64,000 nucleotides of DNA from JAJFJD01 sp965228695 (lineage in GTDB: Bacteria; Pseudomonadota; Alphaproteobacteria; UBA8366). The notes under the pieces were generated by a model. It had not been told where the DNA came from. It was given only the letters and a program-made list of their open reading frames with translations, and ran no database searches. The position numbers and the translations under genes were made by a program. Position 1 is the stretch's first letter. The number at the start of each line of letters is the position of its first letter. Below are positions 11,385 to 19,631 of this stretch, in pieces. The stretch spans positions 3,844,001 to 3,908,000 of the forward strand of contig CBDDIB010000002.1 in assembly GCA_965228695.1 (NCBI GenBank), written 5' to 3'.

Positions 11385-12881
11385 GTGATTGAAATCCTGG
11401 CATCGTTGACGGCCGAAACCCTCGCGATCGCCGTGGGCGGCATGGCTTTGGGCATTTTCTTCGGGGCCCTGCCGGGATTCGGCGGCGGGGCGGCGATGGC
11501 GATCACCCTGCCGATTGCCATAACCCTGTCGCCCCTTAACTCAATGGTGTTCCTGATCAACGTATATGGCGGCACGCATTACGGCGGCGGGATACCTTCG
11601 GTGCTGCTAGGAGTTCCAGGAGACGCCGGGGGCGCACCAACCGTTATCGACGGCTTCCCCATGACCCGAAAGGGAAAAGTGTCCGAGGCACTCGCCTATG
11701 GCGCGATGGGATCTTTCACGGGCGGTACATTCAGTATTATCGCTTTTCTGCTCTTTTCTCCCTTCCTGGCACGCCTTGCCCTGCGCTTCGGCCCACCGGA
11801 ATTCTTCGTCTTGGTGCTGTTCGGTCTGACGGTCCTGGCCTCGATCGATCCCGGCCGCCTCTGGAAGGGGTTGTTCGCCGGCTGCCTCGGCATGGCGCTT
11901 CCCGCGATCGGCGTGGACCCCGCCTGGGGTGAGCCGCGCATGACATTCGGCATCCTGCAGCTTTACGAGGGTCTTCCCTTCATCCCGGCATTACTCGGCT
12001 TGTTCTGCATCGCGCAGATGCTTTTCCTGATCGACGAAAAGCATCTGGTGCAAGGGGCTTTGCAAGCATCGCCGACACTGCGCGGCGCTTTATCCGGCAT
12101 GGCCGACGCATTTCGGCATGTGCGTGTCCTGTTTCAAAGCGCCGCAGTCGGCACCTTCATCGGCGCTTTGCCCGGTGCCGGCGCCACGATCGCCGCCTTC
12201 GTCGCCTACACGCTAGCCCGAAGCACATCGAAACGCCCGGAAAAATACGGGACCGGCATTCCCGAGGGTATCCTCGCAACGGAGGCCGGCAACAGTTCGA
12301 ATGTCGGCGGCGCGCTCATTCCAACATTCGCGTTGGGAATTCCGGGGTCCGCTTCGACGGCAATTCTGCTCGGCGTCATGATGTTTATGGGCTTGCGGCC
12401 AGGGCCCCGGCTTTTCTTCGAACAGTTGACACTGATCCATACCCTCGGCGTGTACCTGCTGTTTGGCTGTTTGATGATCGCGGTTTTCGGCCTGCTTGCA
12501 GCGAAGTACTTCTACCGCCTGACGCGCATACCGCTGAACATTCTCGTCCCCTGCACCATCGCGGCGGCGACTTTGGGCGCTTATTCCGGACGGACCGAGT
12601 TTTTCGACGTGGGCGTGATGCTCGTCATGGGCGCGTTCGGCTATCTGTTGATGAAATACAAATATCCGCTGAGCGCTGTCGTCCTCGGCATGGTCCTGGG
12701 ACCGATGGCCGAGGAGTACTTTACGCAAAGTGCCGAGATGTCCGACTGGGATTTTACGATCTTCTTCACGCGGCCGATTTGCATTTTCCTGTGGATCTGT
12801 ATTCTCGTTTCCCTGGTTGGATCGGCATTGTTGGCCCGACGAAACGCGAAACGGCAGCAGGCGCAGGAGATACAACTCTGA
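11385..12881 (+). CDS. tctA: Tripartite tricarboxylate transporter large membrane subunit
   Basis: 498-residue polytopic protein with the TctA signatures GALPGFGGGAAMAI near the N-terminus, NVYGGTHYGGGIPSVLL, and a repeat-like GALPGAGATIAAF in the second half. About 11-12 membrane helices. The start is GTG at 11385. With TctB it forms the cation-driven translocating unit. Confidence 0.93.
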   Translation: MIEILASLTAETLAIAVGGMALGIFFGALPGFGGGAAMAITLPIAITLSPLNSMVFLINVYGGTHYGGGIPSVLLGVPGDAGGAPTVIDGFPMTRKGKVSEALAYGAMGSFTGGTFSIIAFLLFSPFLARLALRFGPPEFFVLVLFGLTVLASIDPGRLWKGLFAGCLGMALPAIGVDPAWGEPRMTFGILQLYEGLPFIPALLGLFCIAQMLFLIDEKHLVQGALQASPTLRGALSGMADAFRHVRVLFQSAAVGTFIGALPGAGATIAAFVAYTLARSTSKRPEKYGTGIPEGILATEAGNSSNVGGALIPTFALGIPGSASTAILLGVMMFMGLRPGPRLFFEQLTLIHTLGVYLLFGCLMIAVFGLLAAKYFYRLTRIPLNILVPCTIAAATLGAYSGRTEFFDVGVMLVMGAFGYLLMKYKYPLSAVVLGMVLGPMAEEYFTQSAEMSDWDFTIFFTRPICIFLWICILVSLVGSALLARRNAKRQQAQEIQL

Positions 12882-12915
12882 CCGCCAGCTATTGCCGTAT
12901 CCGCACCCGCCAAGC

Positions 12916-14055
12916 CTAGGTCGGCCGCAACCCCGCCCTGGCCGGCGACAAATCCGCTGCCGTCACCCCGAGGTCGCCGAGCTCCACCGGCACGTCCTTT
13001 CCGCGCACGAGGTCGGCGGTGAGTCGGCCCAAGGCGGGCGCGGTCTGGATGCCGTAGCCGCCCTGCCCCGCCAGCCAGTAGAAGCCGGGTGCGGCCGGAT
13101 CGAACCCGGCCACCGGCGTCTTGTCGGCGACGAAGGACCGCAACCCGGCCCAATGGTGCGACACGCGGTCGACCTGCATCGTCGTCGCCGTTTGGATGCG
13201 GTCGATTGCGATGGCGATGTCGAGTTCCTCCGGTTGCACGTCGCAGGGCGGCATCGGGGTTTCGTCCGCCGGGGAGCCCATCACCTTGCCGGCCTCGGGC
13301 TTGAAGTAGAAGTCCTCGTCGACATCGATGGTCAGCGGCCAGGCATCAAGGTCTGTGCCCGGCGGCGCGTCGAACACGACGGCCGTGCGCCGCTTCGGCA
13401 CCAACCCGATGGGATCGAGGTCCGCGAGCGCGGCGAGTTCGTCGCACCACGCCCCGGCGGCATTGACGACGACCGGTGCCGTCCACGTACCGCCCGGCGT
13501 CTCGACCGACCAACCCCCTCCCGCACGGTTGAGGGCAAGCACCTCCGCCTCGGTCTTGATCGTGCCGTCCCAAGCGTGGATTCCCCGCACGAACCCCTGG
13601 TGCAACGCATGCACGTCGATGTCCATCGCGTCCGGCTCCAGGACCGCACCAGCGACATAGTCGGGCCGCAATACCGGCAGGATCGCGCACGCCTCATCGA
13701 CGTCGACGCCGCGCACGGAGTCGACGAATTGCCGCCCTTCCGCCTCGGCCCGCTCGAGCGCTTGGAGTTGATCGTCACGCCCGATGAACAGGGCGCCGCG
13801 CGGCCCCAACAAAGCATGATCCGAGAACCCCTCCGGCGGGGCGGTGAAGAATTCATGCCCGGACACGGTCAGCGCGCGCACAACGGCATTGCCATAGGCC
13901 TGCGTATAGATCGCCGCCGATCGGCCGGTGGTGTGATAGGCGAGCGACGATTCGCGTTCGAGCAACAGCACACGGCCGTGCCGTGCCAGGAAATAGCCCG
14001 CCGACACGCCGGCGATGCCACCGCCGACAATGATGTAATCGTAACCGCCGCTCAC
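12916..14055 (-). CDS. FAD-dependent oxidoreductase (DAO/glycine-oxidase-like)
   Basis: 379 residues starting at GTG 14055 (VSGGYDYIIVGGGIAGVSAGYFLARHG), a clean FAD-binding Rossmann motif at the very N-terminus. A longer in-frame start at 14178 would run through the tRNA-like element and adds non-homologous residues, so it is rejected. The C-terminus has WAGLRSFVADKTPVAGFDP, typical of the DadA/sarcosine-oxidase group, and a final FYWLAGQGGYGIQTAPALG. It probably oxidises a secondary amine or D-amino acid; the substrate is unknown. Confidence 0.88.
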   Translation of the reverse strand: MSGGYDYIIVGGGIAGVSAGYFLARHGRVLLLERESSLAYHTTGRSAAIYTQAYGNAVVRALTVSGHEFFTAPPEGFSDHALLGPRGALFIGRDDQLQALERAEAEGRQFVDSVRGVDVDEACAILPVLRPDYVAGAVLEPDAMDIDVHALHQGFVRGIHAWDGTIKTEAEVLALNRAGGGWSVETPGGTWTAPVVVNAAGAWCDELAALADLDPIGLVPKRRTAVVFDAPPGTDLDAWPLTIDVDEDFYFKPEAGKVMGSPADETPMPPCDVQPEELDIAIAIDRIQTATTMQVDRVSHHWAGLRSFVADKTPVAGFDPAAPGFYWLAGQGGYGIQTAPALGRLTADLVRGKDVPVELGDLGVTAADLSPARAGLRPT

Positions 14056-14112
14056 GCCTACACGCTTCCGTATTGTTTCATGATCCCGGCGGTTGGATGG
14101 TAGGTTTGACCC

Positions 14113-14186
14113 GCCCTGATCGTTTAGTGGCAAGACATTCCGGTCCGAGGATCGGATTTCGTCGGGTTCGATTCCCACTCAGGGCA
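14113..14186 (+). tRNA. tRNA-like element (possible degenerate tRNA)
   Basis: 74 bases with a perfect 7-bp acceptor stem (GCCCTGA/TCAGGGC, discriminator A), a 4-bp D stem (GTTT/AGAC) with loop AGTGGCA, and a TTCGATT T-loop. The T stem closes five pairs only if one C is bulged. The anticodon region is abnormal: TCCGG/TCGGA leaves an 8-nt loop, and placing a CCG (Arg) anticodon in a normal 7-nt loop destroys the stem. No CCA is encoded. It may be a tRNA pseudogene or an unusual tRNA. It lies between divergent genes. Confidence 0.5.
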
Positions 14187-14265
14187 CTCATTGAACGTCG
14201 ACAAACGAACACCACCGACCAAGACTATACCCCTGCGCCCCAACGGGATGAACCAAGGAACTCGC

Positions 14266-15225
14266 ATGCGTCTCGCCATCATCAACGACTATCAGCAACT
14301 TGCCGAAGAGACCGCCGAGTGGGGGAAACTGCCCTCCGATATCTCGGTCGATGTCTATCAAGATCGGCTGTCCGACGCCGACGAGGCGGCAAAACGGCTT
14401 GCGCCCTACGACATCGTCGTCACCGCGCGCGAGGAAACCCGGTTCGACCGGGCGTTGGTCGACCAATTGCCGAACCTGAAACTCCTCGTTACCCACGGCC
14501 AGCGAAATGCGGCGCTCGACCTAGACGCGCTGACGGGCCAGGGCGTGACCGTCACGGGCACCGGGTACGGCTTTCCCAACGGCACGGTGGAAACGGCCTG
14601 GGGACTGATCCTCGGCTTGGCGAAGCATATTCCCTTGGAGGACCAGGGCGTGCGGAACGGCGCGTGGGGGCTGGCCCTGCCGCGCGGCCTGACCGGCAAG
14701 ACGCTGGGCGTGCTCGGCCTCGGCCGGCTGGGCGGCGGCGTCGCCCGGGTCGGACAGGCGCTCGACATGGAGGTGATCGCCTGGAGCGAGAACCTGACCG
14801 ACGACCGCTGCGCCGAACTCGGCGTCACACGCGTGGGCAAGGAAGAACTGTTCAAACAGTCGGATGTCCTGTCGGTCCATGTCGTCCTGAGCGACCGGTC
14901 CCGCGGGCTGGTTGGGGCGGCGGAAATCGGCCTGATGAAACCGACGGCCTGGCTGATCAACACGTCGCGCGGCCCCATCGTGGACGAAGCGGCGCTGATC
15001 GATGCCTTGGAAACCAATCGCATCGCAGGGGCCGGGCTGGACGTCTACGACATCGAACCCCTGCCCGCGGAGCACAAGCTCCGCTCCCTGCCCAACACGG
15101 TGCTGACCCCGCATATCGGCGGCCGCACCTATGAGAACTTCGCCGCCCGCTATCGGGACAGCCTCGAAGACGTGCTGGCCTGGCTCGACGGAAACCCGAT
15201 CCGGGTGATCGCCGCGCCGGATTAG
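14266..15225 (+). CDS. D-2-hydroxyacid dehydrogenase family protein
   Basis: 319 residues, NAD(P)-dependent oxidoreductase related to phosphoglycerate dehydrogenase. The nucleotide-binding domain starts GKTLGVLGLGRLGGGVARVGQAL near residue 145. The catalytic Arg region (INTSRGPIVDE), Glu region (GLDVYDIEPL) and His (LTPHIGGRTYE) are all present. The ATG at 14266 with AAGGAA upstream fits the family start (MRLAIINDY). The substrate 2-hydroxy acid cannot be told. Confidence 0.9.
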   Translation: MRLAIINDYQQLAEETAEWGKLPSDISVDVYQDRLSDADEAAKRLAPYDIVVTAREETRFDRALVDQLPNLKLLVTHGQRNAALDLDALTGQGVTVTGTGYGFPNGTVETAWGLILGLAKHIPLEDQGVRNGAWGLALPRGLTGKTLGVLGLGRLGGGVARVGQALDMEVIAWSENLTDDRCAELGVTRVGKEELFKQSDVLSVHVVLSDRSRGLVGAAEIGLMKPTAWLINTSRGPIVDEAALIDALETNRIAGAGLDVYDIEPLPAEHKLRSLPNTVLTPHIGGRTYENFAARYRDSLEDVLAWLDGNPIRVIAAPD

Positions 15226-15297
15226 TCGCGACCGACGCGCGCGCCTGTTATGCTGACGATCAACCGTTAGGACCAACAGACGAGGCGGATCATTTTC

Positions 15298-15915
15298 ATG
15301 AAACTCATCGGCGGATACGGATCGCCCTTCGTGCGGCGCGTGGCGGTCAGCCTCAATTTTCTCGGGGTCAATTGGCAGCAGGAGGCCGTATCGGTCTTCG
15401 ACAGTCCCGACCCGGTCAAGAAACACAATCCGCTGGTGCGCGTGCCGACCCTGGTCCTCGACGACGGCGAAGCGTTGGTCGAAAGCTACGCGATCCTCGA
15501 CGCGCTGGACGACATGGCGGGCGATGCAAAGCGGCTGATCCCCGCCGGCGGGGCCGAGCGCAGGGCCGTGATGCAGACCACCGCCGTGAGCACCGGCACG
15601 ATGGACAAGGCCGTGTGGGCCTATTACGAGGGCCGCTTCCACCCGGCGGAGAAGGTCCACGAGCCTTGGGTCGAGCATAACGACGGCCAGGTGATGGGCG
15701 GTCTCGGCCATCTCGACGCCTGCGCGGCGAAGGCCGGCGACAACTGGCTTGCCGGCACCGGCCGGATCAGCCAGGCCGACATCAGCGCCACGGTCGCCAT
15801 TACCTTCACCAACCGCGTCCGGCCCCACCTCAACGTCATGGAGAAGTTCGGCAACCTCGCCGCCTTTGCGGCACGCTGCGAAGCGATGGAGGAGTTCTCG
15901 AGCGTTACGCCGTAA
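15298..15915 (+). CDS. Glutathione S-transferase family protein
   Basis: 205 residues. The N-terminal thioredoxin-like domain opens MKLIGGYGSPFVRRVAVSLNFLG, with the Ser of SPF in the catalytic position. The conserved cis-Pro (VRVPTLVL) and ESYAI glutathione contact follow. The C-terminal helical domain carries ISQADISATVAI, the N-capping box region. It is probably a detoxifying or isomerase-type GST. A convergent flavodoxin gene ends 11 bases downstream. Confidence 0.87.
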   Translation: MKLIGGYGSPFVRRVAVSLNFLGVNWQQEAVSVFDSPDPVKKHNPLVRVPTLVLDDGEALVESYAILDALDDMAGDAKRLIPAGGAERRAVMQTTAVSTGTMDKAVWAYYEGRFHPAEKVHEPWVEHNDGQVMGGLGHLDACAAKAGDNWLAGTGRISQADISATVAITFTNRVRPHLNVMEKFGNLAAFAARCEAMEEFSSVTP

Positions 15916-15926
15916 CGCGGCCGTTC

Positions 15927-16394
15927 CTAAAAAATACCCGCGTCCAGGCCATAGGCCATCGCCGCGCCGGTCTCCCGGCATTGGCCGACGAAGTCTTCCT
16001 GCCAGTCCCCCCGGCAGACGATAGGCTCCTGCACCGCGCGCCAGCGGAGACCGGTGACGATCGTCTCCACCCCGCGCCGCGTGCCCGTGCCGTCATGCCC
16101 CGCCCGGATATAGAGGCAATAGGGCAGCCCCTGGGTTTCTTCCAACACCGGGTAATAGGTCCGGTCGAAGAAATCCTTCAGCGCACCGCTCATGTAGCCG
16201 AGATTCTCGGTGGTGCCGAGAATGATCGCGTTCGCCGCCAGGACATCGTCCGGACCGGCGTCGAACGGGCTCAGCGCCGCCACGTCGACGGCGAGACCGT
16301 TTTCCGATTCCGCGCCTTCCACCACGGCGTCCCGGAGACGCCGAGTATTGTCGGAGGGCGCGTGTGCCACGATGAGGAGCCGTTTGTTCGGCAT
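15927..16394 (-). CDS. Flavodoxin/NAD(P)H reductase-like protein
   Basis: 155 residues with the FMN-phosphate loop APSDNTRRLRDAV near the N-terminus and IILGTTENLGYMSGALKDFFDR, the WrbA/flavodoxin-like second FMN contact. The start is placed at MPNKRLL (16394); an upstream in-frame ATG adds 13 unconvincing residues. It is encoded 55 bases after the aldo/keto reductase gene on the same strand and may be co-transcribed. Confidence 0.8.
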   Translation of the reverse strand: MPNKRLLIVAHAPSDNTRRLRDAVVEGAESENGLAVDVAALSPFDAGPDDVLAANAIILGTTENLGYMSGALKDFFDRTYYPVLEETQGLPYCLYIRAGHDGTGTRRGVETIVTGLRWRAVQEPIVCRGDWQEDFVGQCRETGAAMAYGLDAGIF

Positions 16395-16448
16395 GATGCG
16401 ACCGAGTGTCCCGTCTAGACCGATCCGATGCAAGCGGTGTTGCGGTCG

Positions 16449-17375
16449 CTAGGCCGCCAGCAGGGCGTCTATCTCCTTGAGATTGTCCGCCGTCAGCTTC
16501 CACCGGATCGCGCCGGCATTCGCCGCCATCTGCTCGGGCTTGGACGCGCCGCAAATGATGCTGGCGATCGACGGTTGCGCGGCAAGCCAGGAGACGGCCA
16601 ACGTCAAGATGTCGTAGCCGTGGTCGCCGGCATAGCTCTCGAGGTTTTCCAGGAGATCGAAATCCGCCTTGGCGAGATTGTCGTCGCCGGCCAAGCGGCT
16701 GCCCGCGGGCGCATCGCTGTCGCGACGGTATTTCCCGGTCAGCAGGCCGCGGGCAATGGGATAGTACGGCAGCAGACCGATACCATTTTTCTCGCAGACC
16801 GGAATGAGATCCGTCTCGATCCCACGCTCCAGCATATTCCAGGCATTCTGCGCCGTGACGAACCCCTTGAGACCCGCTTTCTCGGCTGCGTCGACCGCGT
16901 CCTGCATCTGCGCGCCGGTGTAGTAGGAACAACCGTAATACCGAATCTTGCCCGTGGACACGAGGTCCTCGAGCGCGCCCAGCGTATCGGAGAGCGGCGT
17001 ATCGGAATCGGGACGATGCTGCTGGTAAAGATCGATCTGGTCGGTCTGAAGTTGCTTCAGGCTTTTCTCGACGGCAACGCGGATATTCTCCGGCGATCCT
17101 TTCGGCTTACCCTCCACATGCGAATGGGAATGCCCGAACTTGGTCGCGAGAAATACCTTGTCGCGTTTGCCCTTCAGCCCGGTTCCCATGAAGCGCTCGG
17201 ACGCACCGTCGCCATAGGTTTCCGCCGTATCGAAGAAGTCGATGCCCGCGTCGATCGCCGCGTCGAGCACCGCATGCGTGCCCTTCTCGTCCACGCGGCG
17301 GCCGAAGGCGTTGCACCCGAGCCCCACCAGCGACACGTTCAACCCGTCTGTACCGCCAATCGTTCGTCTGTCCAT
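16449..17375 (-). CDS. Aldo/keto reductase
   Basis: 308-residue NADPH-dependent carbonyl reductase of the (beta/alpha)8 fold. Catalytic Asp and Tyr are in FFDTAETYGDGASE, the Lys in FLATKFGH and the His in YQQHRPD. The NADP-binding end has SIASIICGASKPEQM. Typical length for this branch (YajO/Tas-like). The upstream region toward the ankyrin gene is short, about 77 bases. Confidence 0.9.
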   Translation of the reverse strand: MDRRTIGGTDGLNVSLVGLGCNAFGRRVDEKGTHAVLDAAIDAGIDFFDTAETYGDGASERFMGTGLKGKRDKVFLATKFGHSHSHVEGKPKGSPENIRVAVEKSLKQLQTDQIDLYQQHRPDSDTPLSDTLGALEDLVSTGKIRYYGCSYYTGAQMQDAVDAAEKAGLKGFVTAQNAWNMLERGIETDLIPVCEKNGIGLLPYYPIARGLLTGKYRRDSDAPAGSRLAGDDNLAKADFDLLENLESYAGDHGYDILTLAVSWLAAQPSIASIICGASKPEQMAANAGAIRWKLTADNLKEIDALLAA

Positions 17376-17452
17376 ATTTGGTCCAATCCCTAATGCCTGC
17401 CATTGAAGCTGAGCTCTCGAAAGGCGGAGTCAGCAAACGTTGCGCCGCGCAA

Positions 17453-18124
17453 TCATTTCAGAATGGCAACCATTGGACCATACCCCCGTATTTGCGCATG
17501 TTTGAGAGGCGACACGCCGTCACGGTCTGCGATAGATTTGTCGGCGCCGGCATCGACGAGGGCTCTCACGGTCGCGACGTGCTGCGCCCCGCCATCGCCG
17601 AGGATGACCGCCTCGATCAAGGCCGTCCAACCAAGATTGTTCACATGGTCCAAGGGGGCGCCGGCGGCGATCAACGCTTTAACAACGCCGACATGACCGA
17701 GATGCGCGGCTGCGATCAAGGCCGTGCCTTCATAGGGGCTCGTTACCGCCCTTGGATCGCCCCCGAGTTTCACCGCCAAGTTGACCATCCGTACATCATT
17801 TCTGACGGCGGCAATGGTGATGACATCGTAGGCATCGGAGTCGAATGCCTTGATATCCGCGCCACCAGCAACCAAAGCGTGAAGCGCTTCATACCCGCCC
17901 GTATGAGCGGCAATGTGGACTGCCGTTCGCCGGTAGCTGTCGCGTCGGTCCGGGGCTGCCCCTTTTGCCAACAGCGCGGTCACCGCCGCAGCATCATTTT
18001 TGTGTGCCGCCGCATGAAGACCGTCGTAGTTCGATATATCCTGCGCGCTTGGGGGCATTTGTGCATTCGCCGCATGCCACGGCCAACATCCCAATACCAG
18101 AACGGCAATCACGATCGGTTTCAT
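17453..18124 (-). CDS. Secreted ankyrin-repeat protein
   Basis: 223 residues. MKPIVIAVLVLGCWPWHAANAQ is a signal peptide ending ANAQ, which fixes the start at 18124 rather than the ORF start at 18280. Five to six ankyrin repeats follow, for example GLHAAAHKNDAAAVTALLAKGAAPD and GTALIAAAHLGHVGVVKALIAAGAPLD. Likely a periplasmic scaffold; some periplasmic ankyrin proteins protect catalases, but nothing here points to that. Confidence 0.85.
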   Translation of the reverse strand: MKPIVIAVLVLGCWPWHAANAQMPPSAQDISNYDGLHAAAHKNDAAAVTALLAKGAAPDRRDSYRRTAVHIAAHTGGYEALHALVAGGADIKAFDSDAYDVITIAAVRNDVRMVNLAVKLGGDPRAVTSPYEGTALIAAAHLGHVGVVKALIAAGAPLDHVNNLGWTALIEAVILGDGGAQHVATVRALVDAGADKSIADRDGVSPLKHAQIRGYGPMVAILK

Positions 18125-18345
18125 TCTGCCTGCTTTCAAGACGGTCCGGTCGGTTGTCGTTACGGTCGCACAATTTGCACCGCATGCCCAACGCGACCGG
18201 CCGTCGGCGTTAAATTTCCAAGCGACAAGTGAAACCGTACGCGCATCGACGATCGGATTTCCTGGAACGACCGACTGCAACCACCAAACTTAGCGAAAGA
18301 TGGGCGCGAACCCCGATTGATTAGCGTTCGATGCCAATGACCGCG

Positions 18346-18519
18346 CTAATCCTGTGCTAAATCGCCGTCGCGATCACCGGCATTTTGGAATTTCACCTTC
18401 TCCCGCATGATCCGTACAGCCTCCTCGACAGGGAGGCCGGCGACGGGCGGCTCTTCGCCGAACCGGCGTTCGTATTTCGGAAGCAAGCGTTCGAACAAGA
18501 TTTCTTCATGCAAACTCAT
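18346..18519 (-). CDS. 57-residue hypothetical protein, end of heat-shock operon
   Basis: Small ORF with a strong AAGGAGG ribosome site and an ATGA overlap with the stop of the upstream gene. The protein opens MSLHEEILFERLLPKYERRFG and contains GLPVEEAVRIMREKVKF. It is charged, probably helical, with no membrane segment or known domain recognised. The coupling and clean ribosome site are the main support. Its position behind hsp20 suggests heat-inducible expression. Confidence 0.6.
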   Translation of the reverse strand: MSLHEEILFERLLPKYERRFGEEPPVAGLPVEEAVRIMREKVKFQNAGDRDGDLAQD

Positions 18520-18845
18520 TCCAAGACCTCCTTCGATACATCGGTTTTCGATACGGTAATATTGGGGAGAATGGGCCAGTCGCCGAGCGTCTCATCGGAC
18601 ACGGGTTCATCGGTTCGCCCGGACGACCGGCGCGGCACCTCGGGCAGAGCGTTGCAGCGATCTTCGACGAGATCGCGGCGCGGCCCATAGAAGGCGGCGC
18701 ACATCGCCAATGACCGGTCCGAAACCGCCTGTCGGTCGGAACCCGATACGGATGCTTCCGCGCCGATCGGCGCGACCATCGCAAAGACTGCCACAATCAT
18801 CGATATGGCGCCGGCACCAAACAGGACTGCAAAATACCTCAACAT
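18516..18845 (-). CDS. Small secreted or membrane-anchored hypothetical protein
   Basis: 109 residues. The start at 18845 (MLRYFAVLFGAG) is chosen because AAGGAG lies seven bases upstream, although two further in-frame ATGs exist before it. A hydrophobic segment (about 5-28) ends PIGAEASV, like a signal peptide or an N-terminal anchor. Two Cys (CAAFYG and DRCNALPE) remain in the exported part. No family is recognised. It follows hsp20 by 77 bases and overlaps the next small gene by four. Confidence 0.6.
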   Translation of the reverse strand: MLRYFAVLFGAGAISMIVAVFAMVAPIGAEASVSGSDRQAVSDRSLAMCAAFYGPRRDLVEDRCNALPEVPRRSSGRTDEPVSDETLGDWPILPNITVSKTDVSKEVLE

Positions 18846-18922
18846 CTCTCGCATCTCCTTCAGCATACGTTGGCTTCAAGAAACGACCGGGTCCGGAGAA
18901 AACCCTCCGGACCCGAGATGCG

Positions 18923-19393
18923 TTATGCCGCTGATTTCTTGCCGTCGATCACCTTGGCGTTCTTCGCTGGCGCGTTGGAGATCTTGATCTCGCGCGGCTT
19001 CATTTCGTCGGGGATCCGGCGCTCCAAATCGATGGTGAGCAACCCGTTCTCCAGCGACGCTCCGGCCACCTCGACATAGTCGGCGAGCTGGAACTGACGC
19101 TTGAACCCGCCCCCGGTGATACCGCGATGCAGGTAATTCACGGCGTCGGTCTCCCGCGACCGCGAACCCTGAATGGTCAGCGTGCCGCGATTGACCTCGA
19201 TTTCCAGGTCGTCCTCGGCAAAGCCCGCAACCGCGAGCGTGATGCAGTAGGTATCCTCACCGGATTTCACGATGTTGTACGGGGGAAAGTTTTCGGACGC
19301 CGCTTCGGCCTTGAGTGCCGTTTCCAGGAAAGGCGTCATACGGTCGAACCCGACGGTCGACCGGAACAGGGGGGCAAAATCTACGCGTGTCAT
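18923..19393 (-). CDS. Small heat-shock protein Hsp20 family
   Basis: 156-residue alpha-crystallin-type holdase, class A of rhizobial type (IbpA-like). It starts MTRVDFAPLFRSTVGFDRM, matching that class. The alpha-crystallin domain runs from about 38 to 130 (YNIVKSGEDTYCITLAVAGFAEDDLEIE to NGLLTIDLERRIPDE). The ATG at 19393 follows GGAGGA; the upstream ATG at 19420 lies inside the proposed RNA thermometer and is rejected. Expression is expected to be controlled by both a sigma-32 promoter and temperature-dependent translation. Confidence 0.93.
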   Translation of the reverse strand: MTRVDFAPLFRSTVGFDRMTPFLETALKAEAASENFPPYNIVKSGEDTYCITLAVAGFAEDDLEIEVNRGTLTIQGSRSRETDAVNYLHRGITGGGFKRQFQLADYVEVAGASLENGLLTIDLERRIPDEMKPREIKISNAPAKNAKVIDGKKSAA

Positions 19394-19493
19394 GGCCACA
19401 TATCCTCCGTTGAGCAACATGCAGAGTTAGACTCTAAATTCCCCCGATCCATCTGGGTATCGGGGCGTCGGACCCGAATCCGGCATCCGATTA
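19394..19493 (-). promoter_or_regulatory. ROSE-like RNA thermometer in hsp20 leader
   Basis: The last part of the leader reads UUGCU (19417-19413), four bases, then GGAGGAU (19408-19402), then the start codon. UUGCU facing an AGGAU-containing ribosome site is the hallmark of the 3' hairpin of ROSE elements, which melts at high temperature in rhizobial small heat-shock genes. The leader is about 100 nt from the predicted promoter, a usual ROSE size. The upstream hairpins were not folded. Confidence 0.7.
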
Positions 19494-19499
19494 TTTCTC

Positions 19500-19528
19500 A
19501 GATGGGAATGCGGCTTTTTTCCGTCAAG
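19500..19528 (-). promoter_or_regulatory. Sigma-32 (RpoH)-type promoter of the hsp20 operon
   Basis: On the minus strand, CTTGAC (19528-19523) is followed after 15 bases by TCCCATCT (19507-19500). This fits the RpoH pattern CTTG(AAA)-N13-17-CCCCATNT with one mismatch in the -10 element. The start site would fall about 100 bases before the hsp20 ATG. Confidence 0.65.
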
Positions 19529-19631
19529 ATTTATGCGCAAAAATTTTTCTCATCAATATTACAATGAGTTATAGGGATTTTGGCTCGAAACCCGGCAAAA
19601 TTTAGCCCCGTTGCCCCAGACCGACTACCAC

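Noticed and set aside
11767..11780. TGGCAC-N3-TTGC, a second possible sigma-54 site.
   Set aside because: Spacing is three instead of five bases and it lies inside tctA.
14056..14178. 41-residue N-terminal extension of the FAD oxidoreductase ORF.
   Set aside because: It runs antisense through the tRNA-like element and precedes the VSGGYDYIIVGGG start that matches the family.
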